Shown piece by piece: positions 32,685 to 42,650 of a DNA stretch of 64,000 nt. The stretch lies in assembly GCA_036346225.1 (NCBI GenBank), contig JARFIW010000500.1:5208001-5272000 (forward strand), in the 5' to 3' direction. Source of the DNA: Platerodrilus igneus. Taxonomy: Eukaryota > Arthropoda > Insecta > Coleoptera > Lycidae. A program made the translations under genes and the position numbers. Numbering within the stretch: position 1 is the first letter of the stretch; every line of letters begins with the position of its first letter. The notes beneath the pieces are model-generated. The model was not told where the DNA came from and made no database searches. It saw only the letters and a list, made by a program, of their open reading frames with translations.

Positions 32685-32846
32685 AGGAAACTCTGAAGAA
32701 GTGAGTGGTTAAGATGTTGTAAGTTTTATAACAAATGTAATTTGTAGATAATAAACAATAAACTACGAACTGCCGAATTATCTTGCTTGACGTCACCTCT
32801 GTAGTTGTCCTATTGTTCCAAGTGTTGCCCGCTACCCTATTTAACA
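32685..32846 (+). repeat. BEL 3' LTR
   Basis: Matches the 5' LTR base for base except about six substitutions in the core. It ends CTATTTAACA. A purine-rich AGGAGGCAGGAAA just upstream could be the polypurine tract, and part of it is shared with the 5' copy. Confidence 0.85.
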
Positions 32847-33470
32847 AAAACATTAATAAATGTAAAAAAAAATGGGTGCATGCTTGTGGTAGAAGTGGAT
32901 TGGCGTCGCCGTGGATCAATGTAGTAAGCGTAAGACTACGGATCCCAAGCTCCTGGGTTCGAATCCCGACACGGCCGACTGCTTGAAAAATGGCAGGTGA
33001 GCATTTTTCACAAAAATTACGCCCTCGTTCGGATGAGAGGTTAAATGGAGGTCCCGTGTGTGAGTGTTGTCACGCACGTTAAAGATCCCTACCTTGCCTG
33101 GAACGGCAAGGGTTCGGCAAAATTCTAAATTTCCAGGCAACAAAAAACTCACCTCCTGGCCAATGTAGTACCTTCAGGTGGAGCATTGGAAATGAAAATT
33201 CACGGTAGAAGTGGATTTACTTTTAACAATGTTTCATTAAACACATACATGTGTACAAAACATTTTGTGGATGGCAAAGGACCTACTAAAGAATACCCTG
33301 AACCAATTTCGCAACACAAAGTAAGTTTTTACAGTTTATACTTAGGTAGTTATTTCTTTACAATCTGTGTTGTTTTTAGGAAACATAGGGCATTATTTGA
33401 AAATGAAAACTACCATTTAAGGAAAGGCAGGATCCACGAAAACCTCTAAAAAAGCATGAAGCTTCAGTAG
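32847..33470 (+). pseudogene. THAP zinc-finger, second half, split by a SINE
   Basis: Reads KCKKKWVHACGRSGF up to 32901. After the SINE (32902-33203) the duplicated target re-encodes GRSGF and continues TFNNVSLNTYMCTKHFVDGK and YPEPISQHK. W, the Cys-x-x-His-F step and the closing proline are hallmarks of THAP domains. It supplies the DNA-binding half of the transposase whose DDE domain follows at 33730-36922. Confidence 0.75.
32902..33203 (+). mobile_element. SINE family 1 copy inserted in the THAP domain
   Basis: A near full-length SINE: tRNA-like head with CCTGGGTTCGAATCC (B box), TTCGGATGAGAGGTTAAATG, CACGTTAAAGATCCCTACC and the end CCAATGTAGTACCTTCAGG. It is flanked by a perfect 14-bp target duplication GGTAGAAGTGGATT (32888-32901 and 33204-33217). 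It is the best-preserved SINE in the window. Confidence 0.95.
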
Positions 33471-34205
33471 CAAATGAGGTTACCGAGTTTCCAGCAATCG
33501 TCGACACGGCTGATGAATATGGAGCGGATAATCAAGAAGCTTCTACATCGAATATAAACAAAACCAATCTTAAAGTAAATAAATGTGTGCAAAGTGTTGG
33601 TGCTCAATATGCTTTCAAACTGTTTAAAAATATAGAAGATACTAGATCAATTGAGCACAGTCATAAACATATAGAGTTTAAAATGTTTTACGAGATTTTA
33701 TCAACCTCTCCAGAAAAATTTATGTTTTTTTGTGGCTTTCTTTAGAAATATTCAACACTTTATATACATTCCAGTGTCCAGATAAAATACAATCTTTAAA
33801 AATGCAACCGATTAGAACAAAAACTAAAAGAACAAGCAGTGCCACATTGTCTGATAAAGATCAACTTTTATTACCATTAGTGCGTCTCACAAAAGGTTTT
33901 ACTTTAAAAGAGTTGGGGTACTTTTTTAGAATATCTGCTGCAACAGCCTCTCGTATTATTTACTGTTTTATTCAGTTTATGTATCTTGAATTTAAACGAT
34001 ACAAGAATATTACGTTTCAAGGCAGGTATTCCCAAAAAAGGAAGTTTTCTTGTTTCAAACAGATTAAAAATACGAGAGTTATTGTTGACTGTACAAAAGT
34101 TGCCATTCAAATGTCCAAAAATTTGAAAGAACAAGGGAATACATATTTCAGTTACAAATATACCAACACAGTGAAATTTCGTGTTGGTATTTCTACAAGT
34201 GGTGC

Positions 34206-34208
<3 letters not shown>
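33471..34208 (+). pseudogene. DDE transposase (THAP-DDE type), first part
   Basis: DDE_4-like transposase of a THAP-bearing element (ISL2EU/PIF-related, by motif). A lead-in near 33560-33690 reads NKCVQSVGAQYAF and FYEILSTSPEKFMFF. Then TLSDKDQLLLPLVRLTKGFT, ELGYFFRISAATASRII, and RVIVDCTKVAIQ with the first catalytic Asp (34087-34089), then TVKFRVGISTSGAI. The reading stops exactly at the (TA)n tract and resumes at 36560, so a foreign segment splits the domain. The gene before 33720 is frameshifted. Confidence 0.85.

Positions 34209-34253
<45 letters not shown>
34209..34253. repeat. (TA)n microsatellite, left edge of segment B
   Basis: 45 bases of alternating T/A between GTGGTGCAAT and TATGCTGTG. 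Confidence 0.95.
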
Positions 34254-34256
<3 letters not shown>

Positions 34257-35643
34257 GCTGTGATAAGGGGTTGTTTAAGGGTGTACTTTATAGTAAAGGT
34301 CATTTAAAAATGAGAAATTACCATAGGCAGCAGAAAACTGCATTTATTTAGTAAGAAATTGAGAAATGGAGATAGTTTGTAGATAGTAAGCAGTCAACAC
34401 CCTGTATATAAAGTATAAATAGTTTTAAGCGACGCAAACACACATAGGAAGACGCATAGTTAGCGTAGAAACCAGGAAGACATTCATTAGGTAAATAGAA
34501 AATATTTAATACCCTGTAGATAAAGTTTTAGTTAATTTAGGTAAAGCAAAGAATGGTATCTTTCAGTGGAAACACGCGTATATTTATATGTAAACATAAT
34601 AAAGTGTAATCAGACACGCATTCAAAAGAATTCCAAACAATTAGATTAATACGGAGATAGAAATAGAGCTTCAGGTAGCATAGGTAAATGCGTACAAAAT
34701 AGTTAACCATTTTTGATAAGAAAGAAGATTAAAAAATTGCGTGAAGAACAGGCCGATATGAAAATTAAAAGTCGAATTGCATCAGTTGTTTATGGAAAAG
34801 CAATTAGATTTATCAAAACACCGCAAGTTGATAACGAAGACAGCTGCAAGCAGGTTACAATTATTGGGAAGCATAGAAAATTACATCAGAAACTGCTTTG
34901 AATGTAATTATTTGATTGGTTAAAAATGAGCGACGAGTTTGTAGACATACCCACTGACGGAGTGGGAACTGAATAATATATTAGCAGGTACAGTGATAAC
35001 GAAGTCAGTTTGCAACTCAACAAAGGCCGAAGTGCGCCACTATGAAATAAAGTGATACGTAAAAATTTTAAAAGTGAAAGATAAAATAAGTGCCAAGATG
35101 AAAACTATAATTGCCGATTAAACGTAAGTAGATTATGTGGAATTTTATTTTTAACTAAAACATAAAAATAATAGGGCGTCTAAAGCCGGGGAGAAAAATT
35201 CAAATTCTAAGTACGGGGAAACAGACTACAATCTACGAGTAAGGGGAGAAAATAAACTACGATATTCGAGTACATGGAGAATAAATGCAATAGGGAAAAT
35301 AAATGATGATAATACAATTTTAAATTTCGGGAAATTGACGAGAATAAGAAGTAATAAGTCTGAAATGAAACGACAATAAATTGGGGTGCATAAGTACAAG
35401 TTAATGGTAGTCCAGAGGCACAACATGCACAACATCGAACTTTGCGCTTGTTAATAGATAGAGGATGCATTTAAATACAATCGGATTTGTAAACAAATCA
35501 TTTCAACATGAAGTAAGGCTTAGTTCACAGCCCTTAAAACGAAGATATTTACGTTAAGTAATTTATTGTGAACTGTGAAATAATACCATTGTAATTATAG
35601 AAAATTAAGAGGTTTGTCGTTTTACCTTTCAAAAGGCGACTTT

Positions 35644-35760
35644 AAATAATTACTGGATGGATGACGATTCCAAATAATTACTGGAGAAGAATTTTAAATA
35701 ATTACTGGATGACGATTCTAAATAATTAATGGATAAGTGATTATAAATAATTACTGGAAC
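35644..35760. repeat. Short motif array AAATAATTACTGGA x5
   Basis: AAATAATTACTGG(A/T), once with ATGG for CTGG, recurs five times at spacings of about 24-27 bases, often followed by GATGACGATT. It resembles the small internal arrays of some non-autonomous transposons. Confidence 0.8.
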
Positions 35761-36107
35761 AAATGAGGAAATGCAACAAGCACTTACTTCAACTATGAAT
35801 TGTCAAGGAGTTATCGGAGGACGCTAGAGTGATTTAAGGCTATGCTAAGAGGGATGCAGACAATATCTAAAGCAGTTGGACCAGGGACGGATTCGAGCTG
35901 AAAACAACAGGTTAGCCAATCTGAATGTTTTATTATTTCGTTGTACATTAAAAATTAACATTTAATTGAATATTTCTAATTTAAATACTTTAAAAATTGC
36001 TTTCATGATAATTTATGTGAGGGGGCGACAAAGATTGTTTTTTTTTGAGTACACGTTGTAAATTACGTAAATATTTAAAAAAGTTGAATGAAGGTTCATG
36101 GAGTTTC

Positions 36108-36110
<3 letters not shown>

Positions 36111-36165
<55 letters not shown>
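36111..36165. repeat. (AAT)n microsatellite
   Basis: About 18 uninterrupted AAT/TAA units within segment B. Confidence 0.95.
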
Positions 36166-36518
36166 TGTGATTTTGCTGGCTTTTTGATCATCTTTGGAAA
36201 TGATAATTATTAATATTTTTCAATGAAAGTTCTATTTAGAGAATCTGTAAACTTTTTATACGTTGTAAATATTTTTGAGAACATAATAATTTGTGCTTAA
36301 TGGTGTTTTGGTTTAAAGATTAGAACAGGAAGGAGAGGTAGAAGATAAATTTAAATTATTTGTTTGTCGTATTGTCGCAAGCGCCGTGCGTAATTTAAAA
36401 ACTGAGCTAGCCGGCGCAATTAAAATTATACATAAAAAAATCAAAAATTGACAGATTTAAATTTTTACCTTTTTAATTCACAAAAAGGAAGCGCAGGGGT
36501 ATTGCTACAGTATTACAA

Positions 36519-36521
<3 letters not shown>

Positions 36522-36559
<38 letters not shown>
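36522..36559. repeat. (TA)n microsatellite, right edge of segment B
   Basis: 38 bases of alternating T/A directly followed by the codons for TGGYKG. Confidence 0.95.
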
Positions 36560-36560
<1 letters not shown>

Positions 36561-36922
36561 CTGGTGGTTATAAGGGGTCGGAGACTGATGCTACTATTTT
36601 TGAAAATTTAGTTTGTTATTTAGTACCTGGAGATGTTGTAATGGCAGATCGAGGATTCAATGTGCAACATATGTTGGACGCTGTTCAAGTGACACTGCTG
36701 ATTTTGCCTCTTTTAAAAGGTAGAAGTAAATTGACCACAGTTGAAGAAATATTAACTAAAAGAATAGCTAAAGCACGCATTCATGTGGAGAGAATGAATA
36801 AGCGCATAAAAAACTATAGAATACTTACTAGAACAATTTCAAACAAACTGCTACCTGTTCTTTCGCAAATGTTCTATGTAATATGCTGTTTAGTGAATTT
36901 TGAACAATCGGAAGTGCTTTGA
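36560..36922 (+). pseudogene. DDE transposase, second part
   Basis: Continues the domain cut at 34208: TGGYKGSETDATIFENL, LVPGDVVMADRGFNVQHML with the second catalytic Asp (36647-36649), then LLILPLLKGRSKL, AKARIHVERMNKRIKNYRI with the Glu (36788-36790), and VICCLVNFEQSEVL before the stop. All three catalytic residues survive across the two parts, and this part is open from 36560 to the stop. The family usually ends shortly after 'LCNLQxPL'-type text, so the C-terminus is complete. Confidence 0.85.
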
Positions 36923-37225
36923 CGTATTAAATGAATTTTTTCCTATAATTTGTACATACAAGGTGTTTTGCTTTGAGTGAAAACCCGTTGTAGAAAACGT
37001 TATTTTAAGCAGAAAAATCTTATATAATATGTGTCCGCAAATGCCCGCTTAAGGAGTTACAGCCCCATAAGAGGGCCCGAATAAATTGATTTTTTGACAA
37101 TATTTTGGGAACCGCTATCAATAAATTGACGAAATTTAGTATACACGCATGTTTTTTTTGCAAGAAAAAAGATTCTTTAGACCTAATGGTCACATTTTGC
37201 TCAAGGACGTCTATGGGACAGGGGG
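36923..37225. other. 3' flank of the THAP-DDE element, no gene
   Basis: Probably holds the element's 3' end. A CAAGGTGTTTTGCTTTGAGTG stretch at 36959 lacks a counterpart upstream of 28169, so I cannot name a terminal repeat. Confidence 0.35.
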
Positions 37226-37405
37226 TGGAGGTAGTGAGGTTTAATCACTCACACACGGAACCTCAATTTTACCTCTCATCCGAACGAGGGCGTATTTTCG
37301 TCAAAAATGCTCACCTAACATTTTTCAATCGGACCGTGTCGGGATTTGAACCCGTGACTTTGGTCATAGTAGTCCCACGCATACAAACTACACCACAGAG
37401 TCCCC
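37226..37405 (-). mobile_element. SINE family 1, 3'-truncated copy
   Basis: On the minus strand: a tRNA-like head with a GTAGTTTGTATGCG A-box remnant, CGGGTTCAAATCCCG as B box, then the linker ACGCCCTCGTTCGGATGAG and CCGTGTGTGAGTG, where it stops. The 3' half seen in the copies at 16890 and 32902 is absent. Confidence 0.8.
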
Positions 37406-37590
37406 GACCAATATCACCACAGGATCCTTTAGAAATAGTTTTCTAACTCATAGTATATTCGAATCCAGTTTCTTTATTCCACCAGGTTATAATCTAGAGA
37501 AGGAGCTAAACCATGATGTATTGAGATTATTTGTTATATAGAGACGGAAATGAATTACAACGGGGTTATTCATTCTCTCGGCACCCAACA

Positions 37591-38182
37591 TGTAAGATTT
37601 ATTCAAGATTGGTAATCCATTCCGTCGGCGTTCCACGTGAGTTAAGGTTCGGGCATTGGAAGTTGCGTTTTTAAAAAACGTTTCCAAAACTTAACAAATT
37701 TATTTTAATTGTTACAGAAATTAATGTGGAATTTTGACAAACTGATTTTAACTTTAAATTTAAATAAATTAATTAATTGAACTAATGTTGTGAGTCGCCT
37801 AAGCAAATGCAATGCTAAAGCTGAATACTTTGACTAACTGCCGGGTCCTTGAGCTCCCGGCTTTTTATAAAATCCTACCCCCTCACATGGCTGTGGGAAC
37901 TTGATGATTTCATGTCCACTTTACTCTTAGTTCTACACTTTGTTACATTGTTTCAATCTTATTTCTAGGCGATTACGATATCCTAACCGTGTGTGTCCTG
38001 CCACCTGCAGTATCACTGTCGTCTCGGATACAAAGTTGCATATCCGTTCTCATGAACTGTTAATAACCTGTCTGGTTTATCCTTGTAATACATTGTAGCA
38101 ATTGACTTATGATCTATTTAATAATTTCTAATAATTCCCATTACATTCTATTATTTAATATATAGGTAAATTGGGGGATACA
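37591..38182 (-). mobile_element. LTR family P/Q, minus-strand copy
   Basis: On the minus strand this 592-bp unit runs from TGTATCCCCCAATTTACC to AAATCTTACA (TG...CA ends). It has TATAAAAAGCCGGGAG (TATA box at plus 37861-37869) and an AATAAATTTGTTAAG polyadenylation-like block. Nearly every part recurs in order, on the plus strand, at 42444-44851 once segment C is removed. Promoter and poly(A) order plus the termini support an LTR. I cannot link it to a specific internal region; sequence beyond its 3' end (plus 37480-37590) shows no gag. Confidence 0.7.
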
Positions 38183-38700
38183 TAACTCGTGTAGCATAGA
38201 AGTTTGAACATAAGTTATGAGGCATAATTGTTGTATAGAGTGTAACGACGATTTTATTGCTTCAATATAAATAATATTAATGCAAGGGCACGCGATAATT
38301 TTAATCTATTAAGAATAAATGTACTTTCAAAGACGTATACTTTGACGGTTGAGAAATTAAATAAAATAGAGCTCTAAAAATTTGAAACCAAACAGTTTTC
38401 AATGCAGTTAATTTCAATGTAAACGATATTTTTATAAGCAGAGGCACGTGGTCATAAAGAAGAATTAACGTTTTAAACTGCAAGTATAACTTTGTTTTTG
38501 TGACTTGAAAAGATATTTAAGTATTATTATGTAGATTAAGCTAGAATAAGGTTTTATTTTGCGTATAAAATTTATATGTCAATGATTAGTTTATTTCAGC
38601 AATTTTGAGGCCAGAGCTCGAGCGTTTTGACCCTTACAACATTTTCTGCCCAAGGTCGTTTATTATCTACACTAACAGACTGGGTTATGCAAGTATATGT
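38183..38700. other. Spacer, nothing recognised
   Basis: No reading frame, repeat or element end is seen. It is AT-rich. Confidence 0.4.
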
Positions 38701-38706
38701 ACAAAT

Positions 38707-38852
38707 ATTAGTAATTACACAAAGCAAACTAAAATGTTATATAAGATAACTTAGACTTTCAAGCAAAGCCTAAAATAAGGTCAGGTACAAGATTCGAACC
38801 TACATCTTCGGCTTTCGCGGTCGATGCGTCAACCAATTGCGCTACCCGGACG
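38707..38852 (-). mobile_element. SINE family 2 (tRNA-derived)
   Basis: On the minus strand a tRNA-like head carries GTAGCGCAATTGGTTGACGC (A box) and AGGTTCGAATC (B box, plus 38791-38800). It is followed by AGGCTTTGCTTG and ends in GCTTTGTGTAATTACTAAT. The body, not the head, recurs at 46443-46530. The stems do not fold into a proper tRNA (position 33 is not T and the acceptor is mismatched), so it is not a functional tRNA gene. Confidence 0.65.
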
Positions 38853-38989
38853 AGTGATTATAATAAGAAAGATTTACAAATCTAAATCATGTATGCAATA
38901 TACATCAACCTAACTTTTGATTACGTTCGACATTTTTGTCAATCACATCTCACAGTGTCAAGTAGCTTCCTGGTACATCCGTAGAATTC

Positions 38990-40510
38990 GATTTTGCTTC
39001 CAAACAAGAAAAAGTTACAACTGCGATTCGAGAGCTACGGCAATCTTTCGCCGAGTTTGGTGGTGACAAGTTTTCTCCTACGTTCAAACATATTAGTTTC
39101 CTGTGGCTATATACACAGTTTGGCCAACCTCCGCAGTGCTTTCCAGGTTAAGATAAATAAATTTCGTCACAATATGACCTCATCCAAGACGCCGATAGTA
39201 ACTTCTAATCTTTCTTACGCTCTTAATGCGGATTATTATGAACCTCGTTTCCAAGCGGGAACTGGAGGATGAACCGGAACCGGTTTTTATTACACTTCCT
39301 ACTTTTCTCCCGGCCTCTCATTATAGTTAACCATTATCGAAATGGGGTTTGAGATTTTCTGGCGATCCAAAAATCATCTCGGCCACAATTCTTCAGAAAG
39401 GGTTAAAGAACTTTGAAGCGCACAATTTGTTTCCAAATTTAAGTTATTTTAGTACCGGTGAACTTATTGGAAACGAAATCCCTGTTGTGGCACCGCAGTA
39501 ATCGTCGCAGGTGTTTTGACTGGAAGTCATTGTCTGGTTTACTGATACAACATTTTGAACCTCAGGACCGCAAACGTCATTTGTTTAACCATATCTTAAA
39601 ACGAACACAAAATCCTTTTGAGGATGTAGTCAAGTACCTATTTTGTATGTCTGATGTGTTTTGTGGTTATGGTAGTATTCACTCAGATATTCAATTGATT
39701 TGGTTTCTCGTAATCTATCCCAACTGTATCTAACCCGGTTATCGATTGTGAATTCGTTGCAAGAGTTTGAAAAGGAATGCTTAAAATTAAAAAAAAAGGA
39801 ATTTATGGTTGATAGATAGACAGTCAAAATAACTGCCCTTACATAGAATTTGATTTTGCTTTTGAACTCGCCACGCCTACTGAAATTACTACTACTTTCC
39901 ATAATCAGCCAGTCATAATTCACCCAATACCCACTACTAGATCTAACCTTTTTTCTGTTTCCACCACTCCTCCTGTATCTACTACCACTCAGGTCACGTA
40001 TTACAATTGCGACCAAGCTGGTTATATTTCCACCCATTGTATGCGTTCTTGATCTCCACTTCTTTTCAAAACAGCCTACTGGTCTTGGTTGTATCACTTT
40101 AGTTCAACCGCACATTTGTAATTCCGCAGTAGCGATAAAACAATGCTATTATCTTCCTTTTCTTCTTTTTGTTGAGGTTTCCTATTTCAAGCTCAACGAT
40201 TGCTCCGCCTAGAGTCGTGGAACTTTCTATTAGTCCGTGGTCTAATCCCCATCGTCTTCGTAAAGAAAAAAGACGACTCGTATAGGTTTTGCATCAGCTT
40301 CCATAAGATCAACCCTAGAAAGACATATATTCCCTTTCTTATATATCCACCCTTCTTGTCCATCTTCACAATGTTGGTTTTATTTCTTCTTTAGGTATTC
40401 GTTCACCAACTGGCAAATTTCCTTATCCCCGAGTCAAAACCCATTACTGCTTTTACCGTACTTCAAAGGAGCCTGATTTAGTGTCTACTAAACTGCAACG
40501 CTTATAGTAT
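38990..40510 (+). pseudogene. Ty3/gypsy copy 1, gag to RT, heavily decayed
   Basis: Gag piece at 39458-39700: SLLWHRSNRRRCFDWKSLSG, LIQHFEPQDRKRHLF and ILKRTQNPFEDVVKYL, closely matching copy 2 at 60100-60340. A zinc-knuckle trace (YYNCDQAGYISTHC) lies near 40000. RT fingers at about 40245-40320 read IVFVKKKDDSYRFC, then a frame-shifted SLDI-like region and ESKPITAFTV near 40430. The protease, the RT catalytic box and everything beyond are deleted. It shares family with copy 2 but is much older or more damaged. Confidence 0.75.
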
Positions 40511-42443
40511 TATGTCATCTGAAGCCAAAGGCATGCATAAGTGTACAGTGCTTTAATATTTTAGATATTGCAGGTAGTGAAACGCCTCTTTAGTTTACAC
40601 GTGCAGGTACGCACATTTCTAAAAACGTCCGTTTAAATTTTAAGTTTTTATTTTTTAGGGAATAATTTTCTATGCGTTACTATCAACCTAATCCCATTTC
40701 TAAGCGTATGAAGTTGTAAATCACCTTGTATATAAAATCATATATGAGTGGTTTAATTTTTACCATAATGGATCTTAAGGTTGATTTGTTTGTGGTTCAA
40801 ACTTAATCGAAGATGTTTGAAAGAATTGAAGTGGGTCAACACATGGAGATTGTGGTTTTCCATGAAAATTCTGATCCAAAATTTCGTGGTAGCACAAACT
40901 ACCAGCCACACTACCACGTATACATGTCCTACTAAATTCTATGAATCCTTGGAAGCAGTAATCCGTAACTTTTTTCTGAGTAAGGTATCGTAAATATTCT
41001 GGAGCGATTCTGGAACGACGTTTATTAAGTATGTATAATTTCACCCTAACTGTATTTATTTCTTTGTTTAATTCTTGTTCCATAAACTTTAAAATTATTA
41101 ACATTTTGTCCACCTCTGGTTCTGTATTAGGTATGATTAAACAAATGCATGCGCCTACATTATGTAATTGTTTCACTTGCGATTTTGGATTAAAAGATTT
41201 TCAAACACAATTTTTTTCGTGGGAACTTTGACTAGCCCATTTTTTATCGTTACTTACCAACTAATTTTGTGAACACTGTCATTTCGTAGTTGGCAATAAG
41301 ACCGTGAATCATATCCATATACAAAGGCAAAAATAAACACATGTTTACACAACCACAAGTTTGATATTAACTATCGGCCTTCTCTGAAGAGCACAATCAA
41401 TTTTCAAAAATTGGTTTTGTGCCTCTGAATGTGCTGTATTCATTCTAATAAACGCTTAAAGCAATGTTTTTAGATAATTTGGTAAATTTACTCAAGACTA
41501 ACCGGTCGCGTATAACACTGTATGACAATTTACGGAGTTTGACTATTAGCTTTCCCTGGGGAGTACAGTCAATTTCTAAAATGTGTTTTGTGCCGGGGAA
41601 TATGGTGTATTTATTCTAATACCATAATGCAATGTCTTTTACAACTTAATAAATGCAATGGAGGCTGATCGGTCGGATATAATTCTTTTATTATACCTTC
41701 AAGGTTTAATATTGACTAATCAGCTTTCCTTGAGATGTAGAATAAATTACCAAAGATGGGTTTCGTGCCTCAGAATATGCTGCATTCATTCTAGCAAACG
41801 TCATAAGCAATGTTGTTTAATAGGTTGGTTAATGTCCCGGCAGCTAAACGGCTAACATGCTTTGCGGTTTGATGTTGCCTGTCAACTTTGCTGAAAAGTT
41901 GGCTGCTAACTATATGAGTTGGCGGTCGTTAAACGCACTTCAATTTGGCAACGTCGGTGCATCCAACTACGAATTCGGGCGTGTTTGTAATTTTGACCGC
42001 CAATTTTCGGGTATTGCTTTTACATCGGTTATTAATTATGAAGATATACAAAGAACAGGTTCAATTTTATACTCCTTACACAGTTAAAAGGTAGCATTTT
42101 TGGAAGGCTCTTACTATAACTGTTAAGTTAAATATTAACCATCTCTACTTTCCAATATAGAAGTAGCTTGTAAATTGTTTAATCTTTCTACGTCCATAAT
42201 GTTTTTAATATACCGCGATTAATGGCAGAAAAAACTAATAATATATGAATTGTTTAATAAATGTATACAGTTTATCACCTTACTGAAATTAAATTTGAAT
42301 AAACAAGCAAGTGATAAAGTAACCATTAAGTGCCAATGCCATTATGGTGCAGAATTAATTAAAACAAGACACACTATTATACTTACTTTACAAAACTCCA
42401 CTGCTTTCTTAAGCAAGATGGTTTTTTGTAGAAGCGCGAGTTA
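40511..42443. other. Unassigned region with a tandem array
   Basis: Holds the three-unit array at 41359-41830. A 133-aa minus frame (40775-41176) and a 76-aa plus frame (41857-42087) show no motif and no relatives here. I see no element boundaries. Confidence 0.35.
41359..41830. repeat. Diverged three-unit tandem array, about 170 bp per unit
   Basis: Units start GTTTGATATTAACTATC (41359), GTTTGACTATTAGC (41537) and GTTTAATATTGACTAATC (41704). Each continues with a block like TTTTGTGCCTCTGAATRTGC and then ATTCATTCTA. Spacing is 178 and 167 bases. The units are clearly homologous but diverged. Confidence 0.75.
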
Positions 42444-42457
42444 TGTAATCCCCCATT

Positions 42458-42460
<3 letters not shown>

Positions 42461-42494
<34 letters not shown>
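42461..42494. repeat. (TA)n microsatellite, left edge of segment C
   Basis: 34 bases of alternating T/A after CCCCCATTTGA. Confidence 0.95.
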
Positions 42495-42497
<3 letters not shown>

Positions 42498-42650
42498 AAT
42501 GCTGTGAAACCACCAAAATCCGGGAACTACGGTTTTGGAATCGAGCCCCACAGATTGTGCGTCAAAGAATGCTGTGTATCCCTGTATTAGATTCGAGCCT
42601 CACGAATTGGGCGTCAAGAATGCTGTGAATCCTACAAGAAAAAGCTATTC
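42495..42650. repeat. Iterated AAGAATGCTGTG motif at the start of segment C
   Basis: AAGAATGCTGTG occurs at 42495, 42565 and 42616. The first two are followed by related text with TCGAGCC and then (T/G)GCGTCAA. It looks like a diverged tandem array of 50-70 bp units built on the segment's terminal motif. Confidence 0.75.

Larger units (their letters stand above)
28431..32846 (+). mobile_element. BEL/Pao LTR retrotransposon, decayed
   Basis: Two LTRs of about 162 bp (28431-28592 and 32685-32846) enclose gag, zinc-knuckle, protease, RT and integrase remnants in BEL order. At 4.4 kb it is shorter than typical BEL elements, so internal deletions are likely (RT palm, RNase H). The two LTRs differ at about six sites in the core 153 bp, yet the coding part has many stops, so the parent copy may already have been damaged when inserted or mobilised in trans. 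It lies between the two halves of a THAP domain. Confidence 0.85.
34209..36559 (+). mobile_element. (TA)n-bracketed segment B, inserted in the DDE domain
   Basis: Long (TA)n tracts at 34209-34253 and 36522-36559 enclose 2,268 bp lying between GISTSGAI and TGGYKGSETDATIF of one DDE domain, so this is an insertion. The interior begins with ATGCTGTG at 34255 and ends GGGGTATTGCTACAGTATTAC before the right tract. No known protein is visible; a basic 62-aa frame (34713-34901) has no recognised motif. It contains a five-fold short motif array (35644-35760) and an (AAT)n tract (36111-36165). No inverted terminal repeats are evident. Confidence 0.55.

Noticed and set aside
32902..32980. Possible tRNA gene in the SINE head
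   Set aside because: It is flanked by a target duplication with a SINE body, so it is a retroposed tRNA-like promoter.
35644..35760. CRISPR-like short repeat array in segment B
   Set aside because: Spacing and repeats are irregular, units diverge, and it lies in a transposon-like segment of a eukaryotic genome.
38770..38852. Possible functional tRNA gene
   Set aside because: A and B boxes are present, but acceptor pairing fails and position 33 is not T; body sequence shows it is a SINE head.
40775..41176. 133-aa minus frame
   Set aside because: Longest unassigned frame, but composition and lack of motifs or relatives do not support a gene.
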